A stretch of 64,000 nt of DNA, taken from NCBI RefSeq assembly GCF_963663625.1, contig NZ_OY760438.1, forward strand, positions 620,001 through 684,000, in the 5' to 3' direction. The stretch's first letter is position 1. Each line of letters begins with the position of its first letter. This stretch comes from an uncultured Ilyobacter sp. Its GTDB lineage: Bacteria > Fusobacteriota > Fusobacteriia > Fusobacteriales > Fusobacteriaceae. The translations under genes and the position numbers were made by a program. This document shows positions 36,245-45,853 of the stretch, piece after piece. The notes beneath the pieces were generated by a model, which was given only the letters and a program-made list of their open reading frames with translations, made no database searches and was not told the origin of the DNA.

Positions 36245-39200
36245 AATTTTACTGTTGCATCTTCTATTAAGGAATAAAGAATGGGGATGATTATAAGAGT
36301 GAGAAGTGTAGATAGAGAAAGTCCAAAAATAACTGCAATAGCCATTCCGTTGTACATCTCAGCCCCTTCCCCTTTGCTTACTGCTAGTGGGATCATACCG
36401 AAAACAGTAGTCAGAGTGGTCATGACAATAGGTCTGAGTCTAGTTTCACCGGCTTCTATAAGAGAATCTCTCATACCGGCCCCCCTCATTCTAAGTAGGT
36501 TAATATAGTCTATTAGCACAATGGCATTATTTACAACTATTCCAACTAACATTATTATACCGACCATTACCATAATATCTAGCTTTCTTCCTGTGATAAA
36601 AAGACCGAAAAATACTCCGATTACAGAGAGAGGTATAGCCCCTACTATGATAAAGGGGAGGATAAATGACTCAAACTGGGATACCAAAATAAAGTAAACT
36701 ACAAAGACTGACAGCACAAGTGCTATATTTAGATCAGTCATAGCCTCGTTTAGCTGCTGTCCCTCTCCTCCAAATCCAAAGGACACTGTCTTTGGAGGGT
36801 TGAGTTTCTGAAATTCCTCAGCCATGAAAAGCTGGGCTTCTTTCAGAGTATAGTCATCTCCTAGGTTGGCAGATATTGTTACTTTTCTTATTTTGTTTTT
36901 TCTTTCTACCAGAGATGAGCCCTCTTCTATTTTTACAGTTGCGACATCTCTTATTTTTATAGAAACACCCTGTGCATTTTTTATTTTGGAGTCTAGAAAT
37001 TTGTCTATGGATGTTCGAAACTCTTCTGCTAATTGTACGGTAACATCTATCTCTTCGTTGTCAGTCTTGATGGTGATGGGATCATCTCCCAGTATCTGGT
37101 AGCTAAGAGCCTGGGCAATCTCTGTGACTCTAAGTCCATAAGACTGTGCTCTGTCCCTGTTTATGATTATTTTGGCCTGAGGCCCCCCACCCTCTATAGA
37201 GGATTTGAAGTCAACCAGTCCTTTTTTCTTTTTCATGACTTCAAAGAGCTGCTTCGTGATAGATTCCATTTGAAGATAGTTGGATGAATATATCTCAAAC
37301 TGGAAATCCCTTTCGGAATTTTGAGGCCCCCTGAAAACAGTGGTGAGATTGAGCTTCACATCTGGGATTTTTGACAGATCACTTCTGAGAGAATCCACTA
37401 TGGCAAAAACATCACGATTTCTGTCTTTTTTCTTTTTTAACTCCACGTTTATAGCGATCTGACTGGAATTCCCCGTGGTGCTATATCTGACCATCTCATT
37501 ATTCTCTTTTTCTTTTACCACCCTGTTTTCAAGGAGCTGGGATGTCCGTTCTGACATGGAGATCTCCATTCCGGCCGGTAGCTCTGCTATTATTGTATAC
37601 TGACTTTCATCCTGTTCTGGCATGAATTCTCCGCCTATTGTCCCTGCTATAAAAAGCGATATAACAAAGAGCATTATAGTTACAAAAAGGGTTTTCAATC
37701 TGTGAATCAGTGATATTTCCAGAAGTTTCATATAGACTATTCTTATTCTTTTTAATATTCTTCCGTCCTCACTATGTTTCTCTTCCTTTTCAAGTATCTT
37801 GCTAGATATCATGGGCACGAAGGTAAGGGCCACTATAAGAGAAGCGAGCAGAGAGAATGAGATGGTATAGGACATGTCGCTGAATATCTCTTTTGCTATC
37901 CCCTCTCTTAAGACGATAGGTATAAATACAGCCACAGTGGTAGCGGTAGAGGCTAAAATTGGCATGGCGATCTCTCTAGCACCTTCTCCTGCAGCTTCTG
38001 AAGGATTCTTTTTCAATTCTTTATAATGCCTGTATATGTTATCTAAAACCACGACAGAGTTGTCTACTAGCATCCCCACTCCGAGGGATAGACCCATAAG
38101 GGAGATGACATTCAGCGATATCCCCTTCATGTCCATAAAGGCAAAGGTGAATATGATAGAAGACGGGATAGCCAGGGCTATTATTGCGGTGGCTCTAAAA
38201 CTCTTTAGAAAGATAAAAAGAATTATAGAGGCCAATACAAGTCCTGTTATGGCATTGTTTTTTACGGTGCTGATAGACTGATTTATAAATTTTGATGCGT
38301 CATAACCTACGGAAAGGTAGGTTTTTGCAGGCAGATACGGGGACACCTCTTGCATATCTGCTTTTATCTTGTCAGCGATATCCACAATATTTCCGTCTTC
38401 TGCCTTATTTACCATGACAGAGACTGCAGGCTGACCGTTTACCCTGTAAAATGAATCACGGTCCTTATGTGTAAGGGTTACAGTGGCTACATCCTTTAGT
38501 CTCAGTATCTTCGAATTAAGATTTGATATGACGATGTTTTCTATCTGTGAGACACTTTCTAATTCTCCCTCTATTTTCACGAGATAGTTTTTTTCACCGG
38601 ATTTTATCTCACCTATGGGGATATTTATGTTTGACTGTTTTATAATGTTAAATATATCTACGGCACTCAAATTGTAGGAGTCTAGTTTGTAGGGATTCAG
38701 CTCCACCAGCACCTCTTTTTCTAGTCCACCTCTCACTGTGACGTCGCCAACCCCTTTTATTCTCTGAAATCTGGGTTTTATGAGATTTTCAGCAGTGGAC
38801 CTCAAGGAGGTGATGTCGTCCCCTATATAATCCACCAGTATAGAGGTCTCGGCCCCTATATCAATTTTGTCTGTGACCGGCTCATCAATATCATCAGGAA
38901 GTTCGCTCCTTATCTTGTTTACCTCTGTCTGGATAAGATCCACCTTATCATCAGAGTTGGTTCCGTAATCAAACTCGATAACTATCTGTGAAAACCCCTG
39001 TCCTGAATAGGAATAAAAGTTTTTTATCCCTTCTACCAGGGATACGGCATCTTCTAGCTTTCTTGTGACAAGTTTGTCCATATCTTCTGGAGATGCCCCT
39101 GGCCAGTAGGTCACCACAGTGGCCACAGGGATATTAAAATTTGGCAGCAGGGCCACGGGCATCTGTGAAAGGCTCAGTAGCCCTACAACGATCATTGTTA

Positions 39201-39258
39201 CGATTAGCATGAGGGTAGTTGCAGGTTTTTTTATGGCAATAACTGGAATATCTCTCAT
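36226..39258 (-). CDS. RND efflux transporter, inner-membrane subunit
   Basis: 1010 residues of the hydrophobe/amphiphile efflux (HAE) RND family: helix 1 in KKPATTLMLIVTMIVVG, two large periplasmic loops, and twelve helices. The proton-relay helix 4 reads GMLVDNSVVVLDNIYRH, i.e. one Asp with Asn at the second position of the usual DD pair, as in many SwrC-like pumps. I set the start at ATG 39258, where AGGAGG is nine bases upstream and the adaptor gene stops one base earlier; a start ten codons upstream lacks a ribosome site. Works with the adaptor encoded upstream; an outer-membrane TolC partner is not in the window. Confidence 0.92.
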   Translation of the reverse strand: MRDIPVIAIKKPATTLMLIVTMIVVGLLSLSQMPVALLPNFNIPVATVVTYWPGASPEDMDKLVTRKLEDAVSLVEGIKNFYSYSGQGFSQIVIEFDYGTNSDDKVDLIQTEVNKIRSELPDDIDEPVTDKIDIGAETSILVDYIGDDITSLRSTAENLIKPRFQRIKGVGDVTVRGGLEKEVLVELNPYKLDSYNLSAVDIFNIIKQSNINIPIGEIKSGEKNYLVKIEGELESVSQIENIVISNLNSKILRLKDVATVTLTHKDRDSFYRVNGQPAVSVMVNKAEDGNIVDIADKIKADMQEVSPYLPAKTYLSVGYDASKFINQSISTVKNNAITGLVLASIILFIFLKSFRATAIIALAIPSSIIFTFAFMDMKGISLNVISLMGLSLGVGMLVDNSVVVLDNIYRHYKELKKNPSEAAGEGAREIAMPILASTATTVAVFIPIVLREGIAKEIFSDMSYTISFSLLASLIVALTFVPMISSKILEKEEKHSEDGRILKRIRIVYMKLLEISLIHRLKTLFVTIMLFVISLFIAGTIGGEFMPEQDESQYTIIAELPAGMEISMSERTSQLLENRVVKEKENNEMVRYSTTGNSSQIAINVELKKKKDRNRDVFAIVDSLRSDLSKIPDVKLNLTTVFRGPQNSERDFQFEIYSSNYLQMESITKQLFEVMKKKKGLVDFKSSIEGGGPQAKIIINRDRAQSYGLRVTEIAQALSYQILGDDPITIKTDNEEIDVTVQLAEEFRTSIDKFLDSKIKNAQGVSIKIRDVATVKIEEGSSLVERKNKIRKVTISANLGDDYTLKEAQLFMAEEFQKLNPPKTVSFGFGGEGQQLNEAMTDLNIALVLSVFVVYFILVSQFESFILPFIIVGAIPLSVIGVFFGLFITGRKLDIMVMVGIIMLVGIVVNNAIVLIDYINLLRMRGAGMRDSLIEAGETRLRPIVMTTLTTVFGMIPLAVSKGEGAEMYNGMAIAVIFGLSLSTLLTLIIIPILYSLIEDATVKLKRDRN

Positions 39259-39259
39259 A

Positions 39260-40543
39260 CTATTCGACCTCCTTGATGCTGTCTCCATTTTCTAAAAGGT
39301 ATTGTCCCTGCACTACAATCTTATCTCCAGAAGACACTTCAGAAGATAGAACCTCATAAAAGGTATCAGACTCCATACCTGTCTTTATACGGATTACTTT
39401 TGCCTCTCCATCTTTTGCAATGGCGATATAGCTCAGAAGATCTTTTACCATGACAGCTTCTTTTGGAACTGCGAGGACATTTTTAGGGTTTGATTCGAGC
39501 CTTACCTCAGAATACATACCTTTTTTCAGTAGCCCGTCACTGTTGTCTATGGATATTTTTACTGTGAATTTTTTTGTAGCTGGACTGGCAGAAGGATTTA
39601 TCTCGTATACCTTGCCTATTACTGTCTGTGATATATCTGGAATATATATATCTATTTTTTTTTCGAGAGAAATATTTGATATATCTTCCCCTGAAACCCC
39701 CATCTCCACCTTCATAAAAGAGTCGTCTATTACGCTAAAAAGAAACTTCTTTTCGTCAATATACTGGTAGAGATCTAAATCCATATCTGTGATTACTCCT
39801 GAAATTTTGGCTTTTACCATGAGGTCATTATAATCTTCCTTTGCAGCGTTGAATTCAGCTAGTGCCAGCTGGTAGTCGGCTTCTGACATGGAGATGTCAT
39901 ATTTCCAGCTTTCGTCATCTCTGTATTTTTTGTAAAGGAGGTAGGTCGCCTCCTTCTCCTTGACTATACCGTTTTTTAGTGATTCATATGTCACTTTTGC
40001 CTGTTCAAAAGAACTTAAAAGTTCCATATATTCCTTTTCAGAGATGAGCCTTTCTTTATAAAGAGTTTCATTTCCTGTAAAGGTGGCTTTTTTCTCGTTG
40101 AAATTCTTTTCTGCAGCAGTGAGGTCGCCTTTTGACGAGATATAGGCAGATTTTGCCTCTTCATATTTTTGGAGGATCTCATCCTTTGAGAATTTTTTTG
40201 TTTTTTCCATCTGAGATCTCTTATTCTCCATATCAGCTTTGGCTCTAAAATATCTTGAGGAGACAGTCTCATTTTTTATAGTGAGCACGACATCACCTTT
40301 TGCCGTTCTTTCACCGTTTTTAAAGTTTATCTCCCTTATCTCTCCGCCCTTTTCTGTGACTTGCTCTACTTGGGAGATGGGCACTATGTCGGAATTGTCA
40401 ACAACCCTCTTATACATCTCTAAACTTTTTACAATTACTGTTTTTACTGGCTTTATCTCCTTTGGAATAGTTTCATCCTGTTTTTTTTCTCCGCATCCTG
40501 AGAAGAGGGCAAGTATCATCAGTGTGATTATAGATTTCATCAT
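39260..40543 (-). CDS. RND periplasmic adaptor lipoprotein (membrane fusion protein)
   Basis: 427 residues. A lipoprotein signal peptide with lipobox LFSGC (cleavage before Cys ~17), a barrel-sandwich half-domain, a long alpha-helical coiled-coil hairpin (about 85-215, rich in K/E), the second lipoyl half, and beta-barrel plus membrane-proximal domains (VEMGVSGEDISNISL, KKGMYSEVRL, VPKEAVMVKD). It bridges the RND pump to an outer-membrane channel. It follows znuB by 45 bases on the same strand with no terminator between them. Confidence 0.9.
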   Translation of the reverse strand: MMKSIITLMILALFSGCGEKKQDETIPKEIKPVKTVIVKSLEMYKRVVDNSDIVPISQVEQVTEKGGEIREINFKNGERTAKGDVVLTIKNETVSSRYFRAKADMENKRSQMEKTKKFSKDEILQKYEEAKSAYISSKGDLTAAEKNFNEKKATFTGNETLYKERLISEKEYMELLSSFEQAKVTYESLKNGIVKEKEATYLLYKKYRDDESWKYDISMSEADYQLALAEFNAAKEDYNDLMVKAKISGVITDMDLDLYQYIDEKKFLFSVIDDSFMKVEMGVSGEDISNISLEKKIDIYIPDISQTVIGKVYEINPSASPATKKFTVKISIDNSDGLLKKGMYSEVRLESNPKNVLAVPKEAVMVKDLLSYIAIAKDGEAKVIRIKTGMESDTFYEVLSSEVSSGDKIVVQGQYLLENGDSIKEVE

Positions 40544-40588
40544 AATACTTCACTTCCTTGTGGTAATATGGCAGTAAAAAAGTACCGT

Positions 40589-41413
40589 CTATCTTTTTAA
40601 AATAAATTTTTTCAAAACAAAGGCCTCTGCAAAGTAGATGGAGTTTATAATCACTATTGTAGCTCCTGTGGGGATATCCAGTATATAGGAGACAAAAATT
40701 CCAAGTACCACCGAGGTAGAGGAAAATAAGGCTGAAAAAGCAAGGGTGCTTTTGAAACCTCTCGATATCTGCAGAGCGGTGACCGCAGGAAAGATAATCA
40801 GTGAGGAGATGAGCATAGTTCCTACGATTCTTATTCCGAGGGCTATGGTGACAGATGTGAATATTATGAGGAGCTGGTTTAGTAGTCTTACATTTAGCCC
40901 CTGTGAAAGTGCAAACTCCTCATCGTAAGTTATGGTGAAAAGATCCGGATAAAAAAGAATGACCCCTGCGACCACCGTCACGCACAGCAGCCCCGACATT
41001 ATTATCTCCCCCTTTGTTATTATGAGAATATTACCGAAGAGAAAGCTAAAAAGGTCCACATTGAAGCCCTTTGACAGACTTGCTATGAGCACACCTAGGG
41101 AAACGGCCAGGGAAGAGACAAGGCCTATGGCGGCATCACCGTCGATATTAGCTTTTTCATTGAGCTTCAGTATGAGGAAGGATGCCAGTATGACAAGTGG
41201 AACTGACACCAGTATAGGGGACAGAGAAAACATTATCCCTAAGGCAACAGTGGCAAAAGCTACATGGGCCAGACCATCCCCTATAAGGGAAAGGTTTTTT
41301 AGTACCAAAAACGGTCCTAAAAAAGAGCAGGAGAGGGATATGAATACTCCTGAAATAATTGCTCTCTGTATAAAAGAGAAACTAAGTGCCTGTACTAATT
41401 CGTTAGTGATCAT
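40589..41413 (-). CDS. znuB: Zinc/manganese ABC transporter permease
   Basis: 274 residues, ABC-3 family permease with about eight or nine helices and the cytoplasmic DGLAHVAFATVALG and GDAAIGLVSSLAVSLGVL coupling segments. Start is ATG 41413, with GGAGG seven bases upstream; 14 additional in-frame codons upstream overlap znuC and are not needed. The gene overlaps znuC by 11 bases. Together with the ATPase and binding protein it forms a complete importer. Zinc versus manganese cannot be resolved with certainty. Confidence 0.9.
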   Translation of the reverse strand: MITNELVQALSFSFIQRAIISGVFISLSCSFLGPFLVLKNLSLIGDGLAHVAFATVALGIMFSLSPILVSVPLVILASFLILKLNEKANIDGDAAIGLVSSLAVSLGVLIASLSKGFNVDLFSFLFGNILIITKGEIIMSGLLCVTVVAGVILFYPDLFTITYDEEFALSQGLNVRLLNQLLIIFTSVTIALGIRIVGTMLISSLIIFPAVTALQISRGFKSTLAFSALFSSTSVVLGIFVSYILDIPTGATIVIINSIYFAEAFVLKKFILKR

Positions 41414-42149
41414 CGGTATGCCTCCAGCAAAATTGGTGTTGTGAGATTGGGCCAAAGTAAGCTGTCATTTTATCTGACTGGCAGAACTCATCATAATTTC
41501 CATAGAAAACAAGTGACCTGTCCAAATAAAGCATTTTAGAGGTATGTTTCCCTATTCCACCCACATCATGAGAGACAAAAAGTATTGTTACATTCTCACG
41601 GACATTTATATCTTTCAGAAGTTCATAGAACTCATTTCTCACTTTTGGGTCTAAGGCAGATGTCGGTTCATCTAAAAATAAAATTTTAGGTTTTGATACC
41701 AGAGCTCTTGCTAGAAGGACTCTCTGCTGCTGGCCTCCTGAAAGATTTCCTATGGATTTGTCTGCCAGTTTTTCTATTTTCAGTTTTTTTAAGAGCTCAT
41801 CTACACCGTTCCATTCCTCTTTGGTGAGATACCTAGGGAATGTTTTTTTCCCCAGTAGACCGGAAGCTACTACCTCCCTTACCTTTCCGGGGAAGGTCTT
41901 ATCCACTTTAAAACTCTTTTGCGGAAGATAACCTATCTCTCCCGGATTCACATTATGATATTGTACGCTTCCTATGCTTCCCTTTATTATTCCAACCATG
42001 GTTTTAACAAGGGTGGTTTTCCCGGATCCGTTTGGGCCTACTATACCTATATAATCTCCTATATTAACGTCAAAGGATATATTTTCTAAAATTCTGACAT
42101 CATTGTAGGCAATATTTAGTTTATCCACAGAAATGATTATATCACTCAT
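41403..42149 (-). CDS. znuC: Zinc/manganese ABC transporter ATP-binding protein
   Basis: 248 residues with Walker A GPNGSGKTTLVK, signature LSGGQQQRVLLAR, Walker B ILFLDEPTSALD and the switch His in LFVSHD. Family resemblance is to the metal-importer group (ZnuC/MntB-like). It overlaps znuA by four bases and znuB by 11. Confidence 0.93.
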   Translation of the reverse strand: MSDIIISVDKLNIAYNDVRILENISFDVNIGDYIGIVGPNGSGKTTLVKTMVGIIKGSIGSVQYHNVNPGEIGYLPQKSFKVDKTFPGKVREVVASGLLGKKTFPRYLTKEEWNGVDELLKKLKIEKLADKSIGNLSGGQQQRVLLARALVSKPKILFLDEPTSALDPKVRNEFYELLKDINVRENVTILFVSHDVGGIGKHTSKMLYLDRSLVFYGNYDEFCQSDKMTAYFGPISQHQFCWRHTDDH

Positions 42150-43021
42150 TTTTTTAAACCTCTTTTCAGATTTTTTAAGTTTCCCTCCATTATGTCTATG
42201 TAGCTTTTCCCAGCCTTTAGGTCCTCTTTGGAGAGGTTGTGGGCACCGTGTAGGAGGAGAATCTCTGCCCCAGTTTCTCTGGCTATGAGTTTTGCACTTT
42301 TAGGGTTTATAAGTTCTTCGAAGTAGATATGAGAATACCCACCTTTTTTAATAGTGGTGATGAGCTCTGCCATACGTCTAGGAGTGGGCTCGGCATCTGG
42401 GGAAAAGCTCCTGTAAGGGGTGGTAAAAGTGAGGTCGTAGCGTTTGGCAAAATATCCAAAAACCATATGACCTGCAAAAACCACATCTCTTCTATCTATA
42501 CTGGAAAGTTCTTTTTCTATTTTCTGGTGAAGCTGATAAAGCTTATTTTTATAGGCTTTTGAATTTTGTGTATAGTATTCTCTGTTTTTAGGATCAGCTT
42601 GTATAAATGCTTCGGTTACATTATCCACCATTTGCATTGCAAGGAGCGGATCTGTCCATATATGTGGATCACTGTGACCGTGATCTTCGTCTTCGACCTT
42701 ATTTACACCATGACTAAGGTCACAGATTGTCACCGAATCCGGTAGGTTTCTGCTCATTCTGTGGACCCATGGCTCCATATCTTCACCGGTATAGAGGAGT
42801 ATGTCAGAAGTCGTTATCCTTACCATATCTCTCGGAGTTGGTTCATAAGAGTGAGCCTCCACCCCGGGAGGCAGGAGCAGAGTAACCTCTGCCATCTCTT
42901 TTCCTATATTTCTGGCAAAGTCATAGTTTGGGAATATTGTTGCTATGACTTTTATTTTTTCTCCAAAGGAGAGAACTGTTAAAATAAGTGTAAAAAATGT
43001 AGTTATAAATAATCTGTTCAT
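42146..43021 (-). CDS. znuA: Zinc/manganese ABC transporter substrate-binding protein
   Basis: 291 residues of cluster A-I binding proteins, with a signal peptide (residues 1-20). Metal-ligand histidines appear in VEAHSYEPTP, DPHIWTDP and AGHMVFGYFA. A short acidic/His loop (EDEDHGHSD) precedes the second ligand; such loops are longer and His-rich in classical ZnuA, so zinc is likely but not certain. First gene of the znuACB unit, with AAGGAGG upstream. A TCATAA-N7-TTATGA inverted repeat is present about 90 bases upstream and may be an operator. Confidence 0.88.
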   Translation of the reverse strand: MNRLFITTFFTLILTVLSFGEKIKVIATIFPNYDFARNIGKEMAEVTLLLPPGVEAHSYEPTPRDMVRITTSDILLYTGEDMEPWVHRMSRNLPDSVTICDLSHGVNKVEDEDHGHSDPHIWTDPLLAMQMVDNVTEAFIQADPKNREYYTQNSKAYKNKLYQLHQKIEKELSSIDRRDVVFAGHMVFGYFAKRYDLTFTTPYRSFSPDAEPTPRRMAELITTIKKGGYSHIYFEELINPKSAKLIARETGAEILLLHGAHNLSKEDLKAGKSYIDIMEGNLKNLKRGLKK

Positions 43022-43107
43022 CTTTTTCCTCCTTATTGCATTGCATATAGATTTATTCTGTCAAATCTAAAACATCCTTTATAATTGCTGATAAAATTCA
43101 TAAGGTA

Positions 43108-43126
43108 TCATAAAATTTTATTATGA
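43108..43126. repeat. Inverted repeat upstream of znuA
   Basis: TCATAA-N7-TTATGA, with neighbouring TTCATAA at 43098, located in the promoter region of the metal importer. It is the right size for a Fur/Zur-family operator but does not match a known consensus closely. Confidence 0.3.
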
Positions 43127-43140
43127 AATATAAAAAAATA

Positions 43141-43164
43141 AACCTTGAGACCAATCTCAAGGTT
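43141..43164 (-). terminator. Intrinsic terminator of the CHASE-GGDEF gene
   Basis: AACCTTGAGA / TCTCAAGGTT, a perfect 10-bp stem with a 4-nt loop, followed on the minus strand by TATTTTTTTATA. It lies 17 bases after the cyclase stop. Confidence 0.8.
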
Positions 43165-43180
43165 TATATAGGGGTTATGT

Positions 43181-44530
43181 CTAAAGGTCAGTATTCGTTT
43201 TTAACTTGGTTTTCTGTCTGTACATATCTTCAGCGGCAACATGTGTAAGTTTGTCAAAATCGGTTTCGTCTGTAGGGTAGATGGCACTTCCTATACTTGA
43301 TAAAATTTCTATTTTTTCATTTTGATGAATATAATCTAATGTGACAGCTTTTCTTATTCTCTCTTTTATGATTTTCACATCTGAGATATCCTCTATATCC
43401 GGAATTATGACTAGAAATTCATCTCCTCCGAGTCTGAAGACAGCCTCAGATTTTCTGCAGATTTTCAGGAGCTGTTCTGAGATAAGCTTCAATACCTCAT
43501 CCCCTGCCTTGTGTCCATAGTTGTCGTTTATACTTTTAAATTCGTTTATATCCAGGAGAAGTATGAGAACCTTAGAACCATTTCTTTTGGCCTTTTCGAA
43601 GGTGAGCTGATAAAATTCATCGAGAAATGCCCTGGTATAAAGCCCGGTTAGGTGGTCGTGAATGACCTGGTTTTTGAGTTTGAATTTTGAAATTATATTG
43701 TTGTAAAGAAGCAGTGAAGCCAATGAGGTCAGTAAAACGAATATAACAAATTTCGCTATAAATTTATTATTAGAAGCTGTCCATCCATCTTTTGGGATAA
43801 TAGCTGCACCCCACAGTGTATTGCTAAATTCTATATCGAGGAGTATTGGATCCCTCTGCAGTATAGATCGACTTCCTAAAAAAGGTCTGCCTTTGAAGGT
43901 GCTGTCATTAAAAAGAGCTATCTGCAGATTGTTCTGCTTTTCAGACAGAAGAGCCTTTTGCATGAACTTGTCTGCATTGATGACTATACTCACTTGCCCC
44001 CAGTAGCCTGTATCATTGACTACGGGGATTCTTATGATAAACCCGCTTCCACCCTGGACAAGCTCTATCGGTCCCTGAAGAATCTGTTTGAGGTTTTTTT
44101 TCACTTCTAAAACTTTTTTTCCCTGACCTGGTGTTTTTGCAAGATCCACACCGATGGCATCTTCATTGCCATCTTTTGGGAATACAGACACTATGGTCGT
44201 ATCTTTTATGGTTGATATGTTCCTGATTAAATGTAACTCATCTTTTAACAGGTTGGTAAGATATTTATCAGACTCCTCTGCTGTTATTTCAGGACGAGTT
44301 TTTAGGTAGGCTACATACCCCTTTAGTATATACTCATTTATGTTGAAAAAACTCTCTGTCTCAGATCTGTAGTGAAGAAATTTTTCGATAGTCTCTTCTC
44401 TCTCGTGTATTTTACTGTGATAGATCTCTTTTTTCATGGCAGAATAAAATGTGATAGATAATAAGGAGCAGAATCCAATTGCAACTGCAGCTGCTATAAT
44501 ATAATATTTTTTTGAAACATTTTTTTTCAC
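43181..44530 (-). CDS. CHASE-domain diguanylate cyclase
   Basis: 449 residues: helix 9-30, an extracytoplasmic CHASE-like domain (about 45-240; FPKDGNEDAIGVDL, GPIELVQGGSGFIIRIPV), helix 257-279, and a GGDEF domain with GGDEF at 368-372. The I-site position reads RKSE (359-362), so the Asp of RxxD is replaced by Glu and product inhibition may be weaker than in the other cyclase. Start is GTG with AAGGAG seven bases upstream. Monocistronic. Signal unknown. Confidence 0.87.
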   Translation of the reverse strand: MKKNVSKKYYIIAAAVAIGFCSLLSITFYSAMKKEIYHSKIHEREETIEKFLHYRSETESFFNINEYILKGYVAYLKTRPEITAEESDKYLTNLLKDELHLIRNISTIKDTTIVSVFPKDGNEDAIGVDLAKTPGQGKKVLEVKKNLKQILQGPIELVQGGSGFIIRIPVVNDTGYWGQVSIVINADKFMQKALLSEKQNNLQIALFNDSTFKGRPFLGSRSILQRDPILLDIEFSNTLWGAAIIPKDGWTASNNKFIAKFVIFVLLTSLASLLLYNNIISKFKLKNQVIHDHLTGLYTRAFLDEFYQLTFEKAKRNGSKVLILLLDINEFKSINDNYGHKAGDEVLKLISEQLLKICRKSEAVFRLGGDEFLVIIPDIEDISDVKIIKERIRKAVTLDYIHQNEKIEILSSIGSAIYPTDETDFDKLTHVAAEDMYRQKTKLKTNTDL

Positions 44531-44826
44531 GAAATTTCTCCTTTGCCGAGAATCTGAAAATCCTCCAGTGTAATAATTTTAATTTTACTTTTTCTAATAT
44601 GAATCATATAACAAAAATATCATAAATCTTTCATCTTAAATTAATCTTATAGTACCATAACCCGATAAAAATAGATCGAAACAAATAAAAAATTAATATT
44701 TTTTTATTAATGTATATTATACTTGTTATAGGTGCATAGGTGCAATACTATATAAAATTAACTTAATTATCTGTAACTTAGATTTTAATTGAATCTGCGT
44801 AAAAGATCATCACGGGAGGGTGGATT

Positions 44827-45219
44827 ATGGAAATTATAGAATTTAAGACTAATGGGAAATATGAAATGGTTGACATAACTAAGAAAATAAAGGAGATAGT
44901 CTACAAAAACAGATGGATGGACGGAATTTTAGTTGTTTTTTCCATGCATACCACAGGGGGAATAACCATAAATGAATCCTATGACCCCGATGTACAGCAT
45001 GATCTCATAAAGGCCTTAGAGGAGATGGTCCCTGCTGTACAATTCAGACATTTTGAGGGAAATTCTGATGCTCATCTGAAAACTACTCTCGTAGGTACAG
45101 ATAGCACACTCATAATAGAAAAAGGGGAACTGCTCTTAGGAACATGGCAGGGAGTTTATTTCTGCGAGTTTGATGGTGGCAGAAAAAGGCGGGTTCTCTT
45201 AAAATTTATAGGGAGATAA
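44827..45219 (+). CDS. yjbQ: YjbQ-family protein (UPF0047)
   Basis: 130 residues of the YjbQ/UPF0047 family. HTTGGITINESYDPDVQHDL is its signature, with conserved histidines that form a metal site; the C-terminal LGTWQGVYFCEFDGGRKRRV is also conserved. Members have been linked to thiamine-phosphate synthase activity when overexpressed in E. coli, but the physiological role is not established. Good GGGAGG site before the ATG. Confidence 0.85.
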   Translation: MEIIEFKTNGKYEMVDITKKIKEIVYKNRWMDGILVVFSMHTTGGITINESYDPDVQHDLIKALEEMVPAVQFRHFEGNSDAHLKTTLVGTDSTLIIEKGELLLGTWQGVYFCEFDGGRKRRVLLKFIGR

Positions 45220-45310
45220 TTTTAGGGGCTTATAAAAATAAGTTTTTTTAAATAAAATAGCTAAGTTGATGCCTTTATTAAAATTAAATTATTGAATTTT
45301 ATAAGGAGTT

Positions 45311-45755
45311 ATTACTTTTCTCTTGAAAGAAAAGTAACCAAAAGTTCAAGGCTGTGAAAAATCAGCTAAATAACCTTGAAAATCCAATATGAATTAGTAA
45401 ACTCAGAAAACAAGTTTCTGAGAACCAAAAAATATACTCATATAACTCGTTATTTTTTGGCTACTCGCTTCGCTCAGACATCAATTTTTTCTAAAGATTT
45501 TACTGCGGTTATTCTTAACACTGATTCTATCAATGCCATTTAAAGACTAAAAATTAAAGTCTTTAAAATCTTTTAAAAGGTCTTAAAGTGCCTATTCGCA
45601 GGACGAGCGTGAAGAAATATAATCAATTTTACGTTAAGAAAATATAATGTTTGAGCGTAGCGAGTTTTGTATTTTTAGTAAAATTGATTATATTTTAGCT
45701 TGGACAAGACAAGGCTTGATTTTTGGTTACTTTTCATCAAGGAAAAGTGACAGAA
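45311..45755. repeat. Non-coding nested inverted-repeat element (MITE-like)
   Basis: The ends are imperfect inverted repeats: 45312-45353 and 45712-45750 match at roughly 85%, both containing AAAAGTAACCAAAA in opposite orientation. Inside lie a second pair (CTACTCGCTTCGCTCAGACA at 45460-45479 against TGTTTGAGCGTAGCGAG at 45648-45664), an exact 17-base pair (AAATATAATCAATTTTA at 45615-45631 and its complement at 45679-45695), and small hairpins at 45402-45422 and 45541-45565. No open frame of note. GAGTT occurs on both sides (45306-45310, 45756-45760), a possible target duplication. Looks like a folded, non-autonomous mobile element or a large structured repeat. Confidence 0.6.
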
Positions 45756-45853
45756 GAGTTTGGATAAATTCAGTGATTTATGAGAATTTCTTTCAAATAT
45801 CAACCTGAGTTATATAACAATTACTTTATATATGAATCCTAGGAGATAAATTT

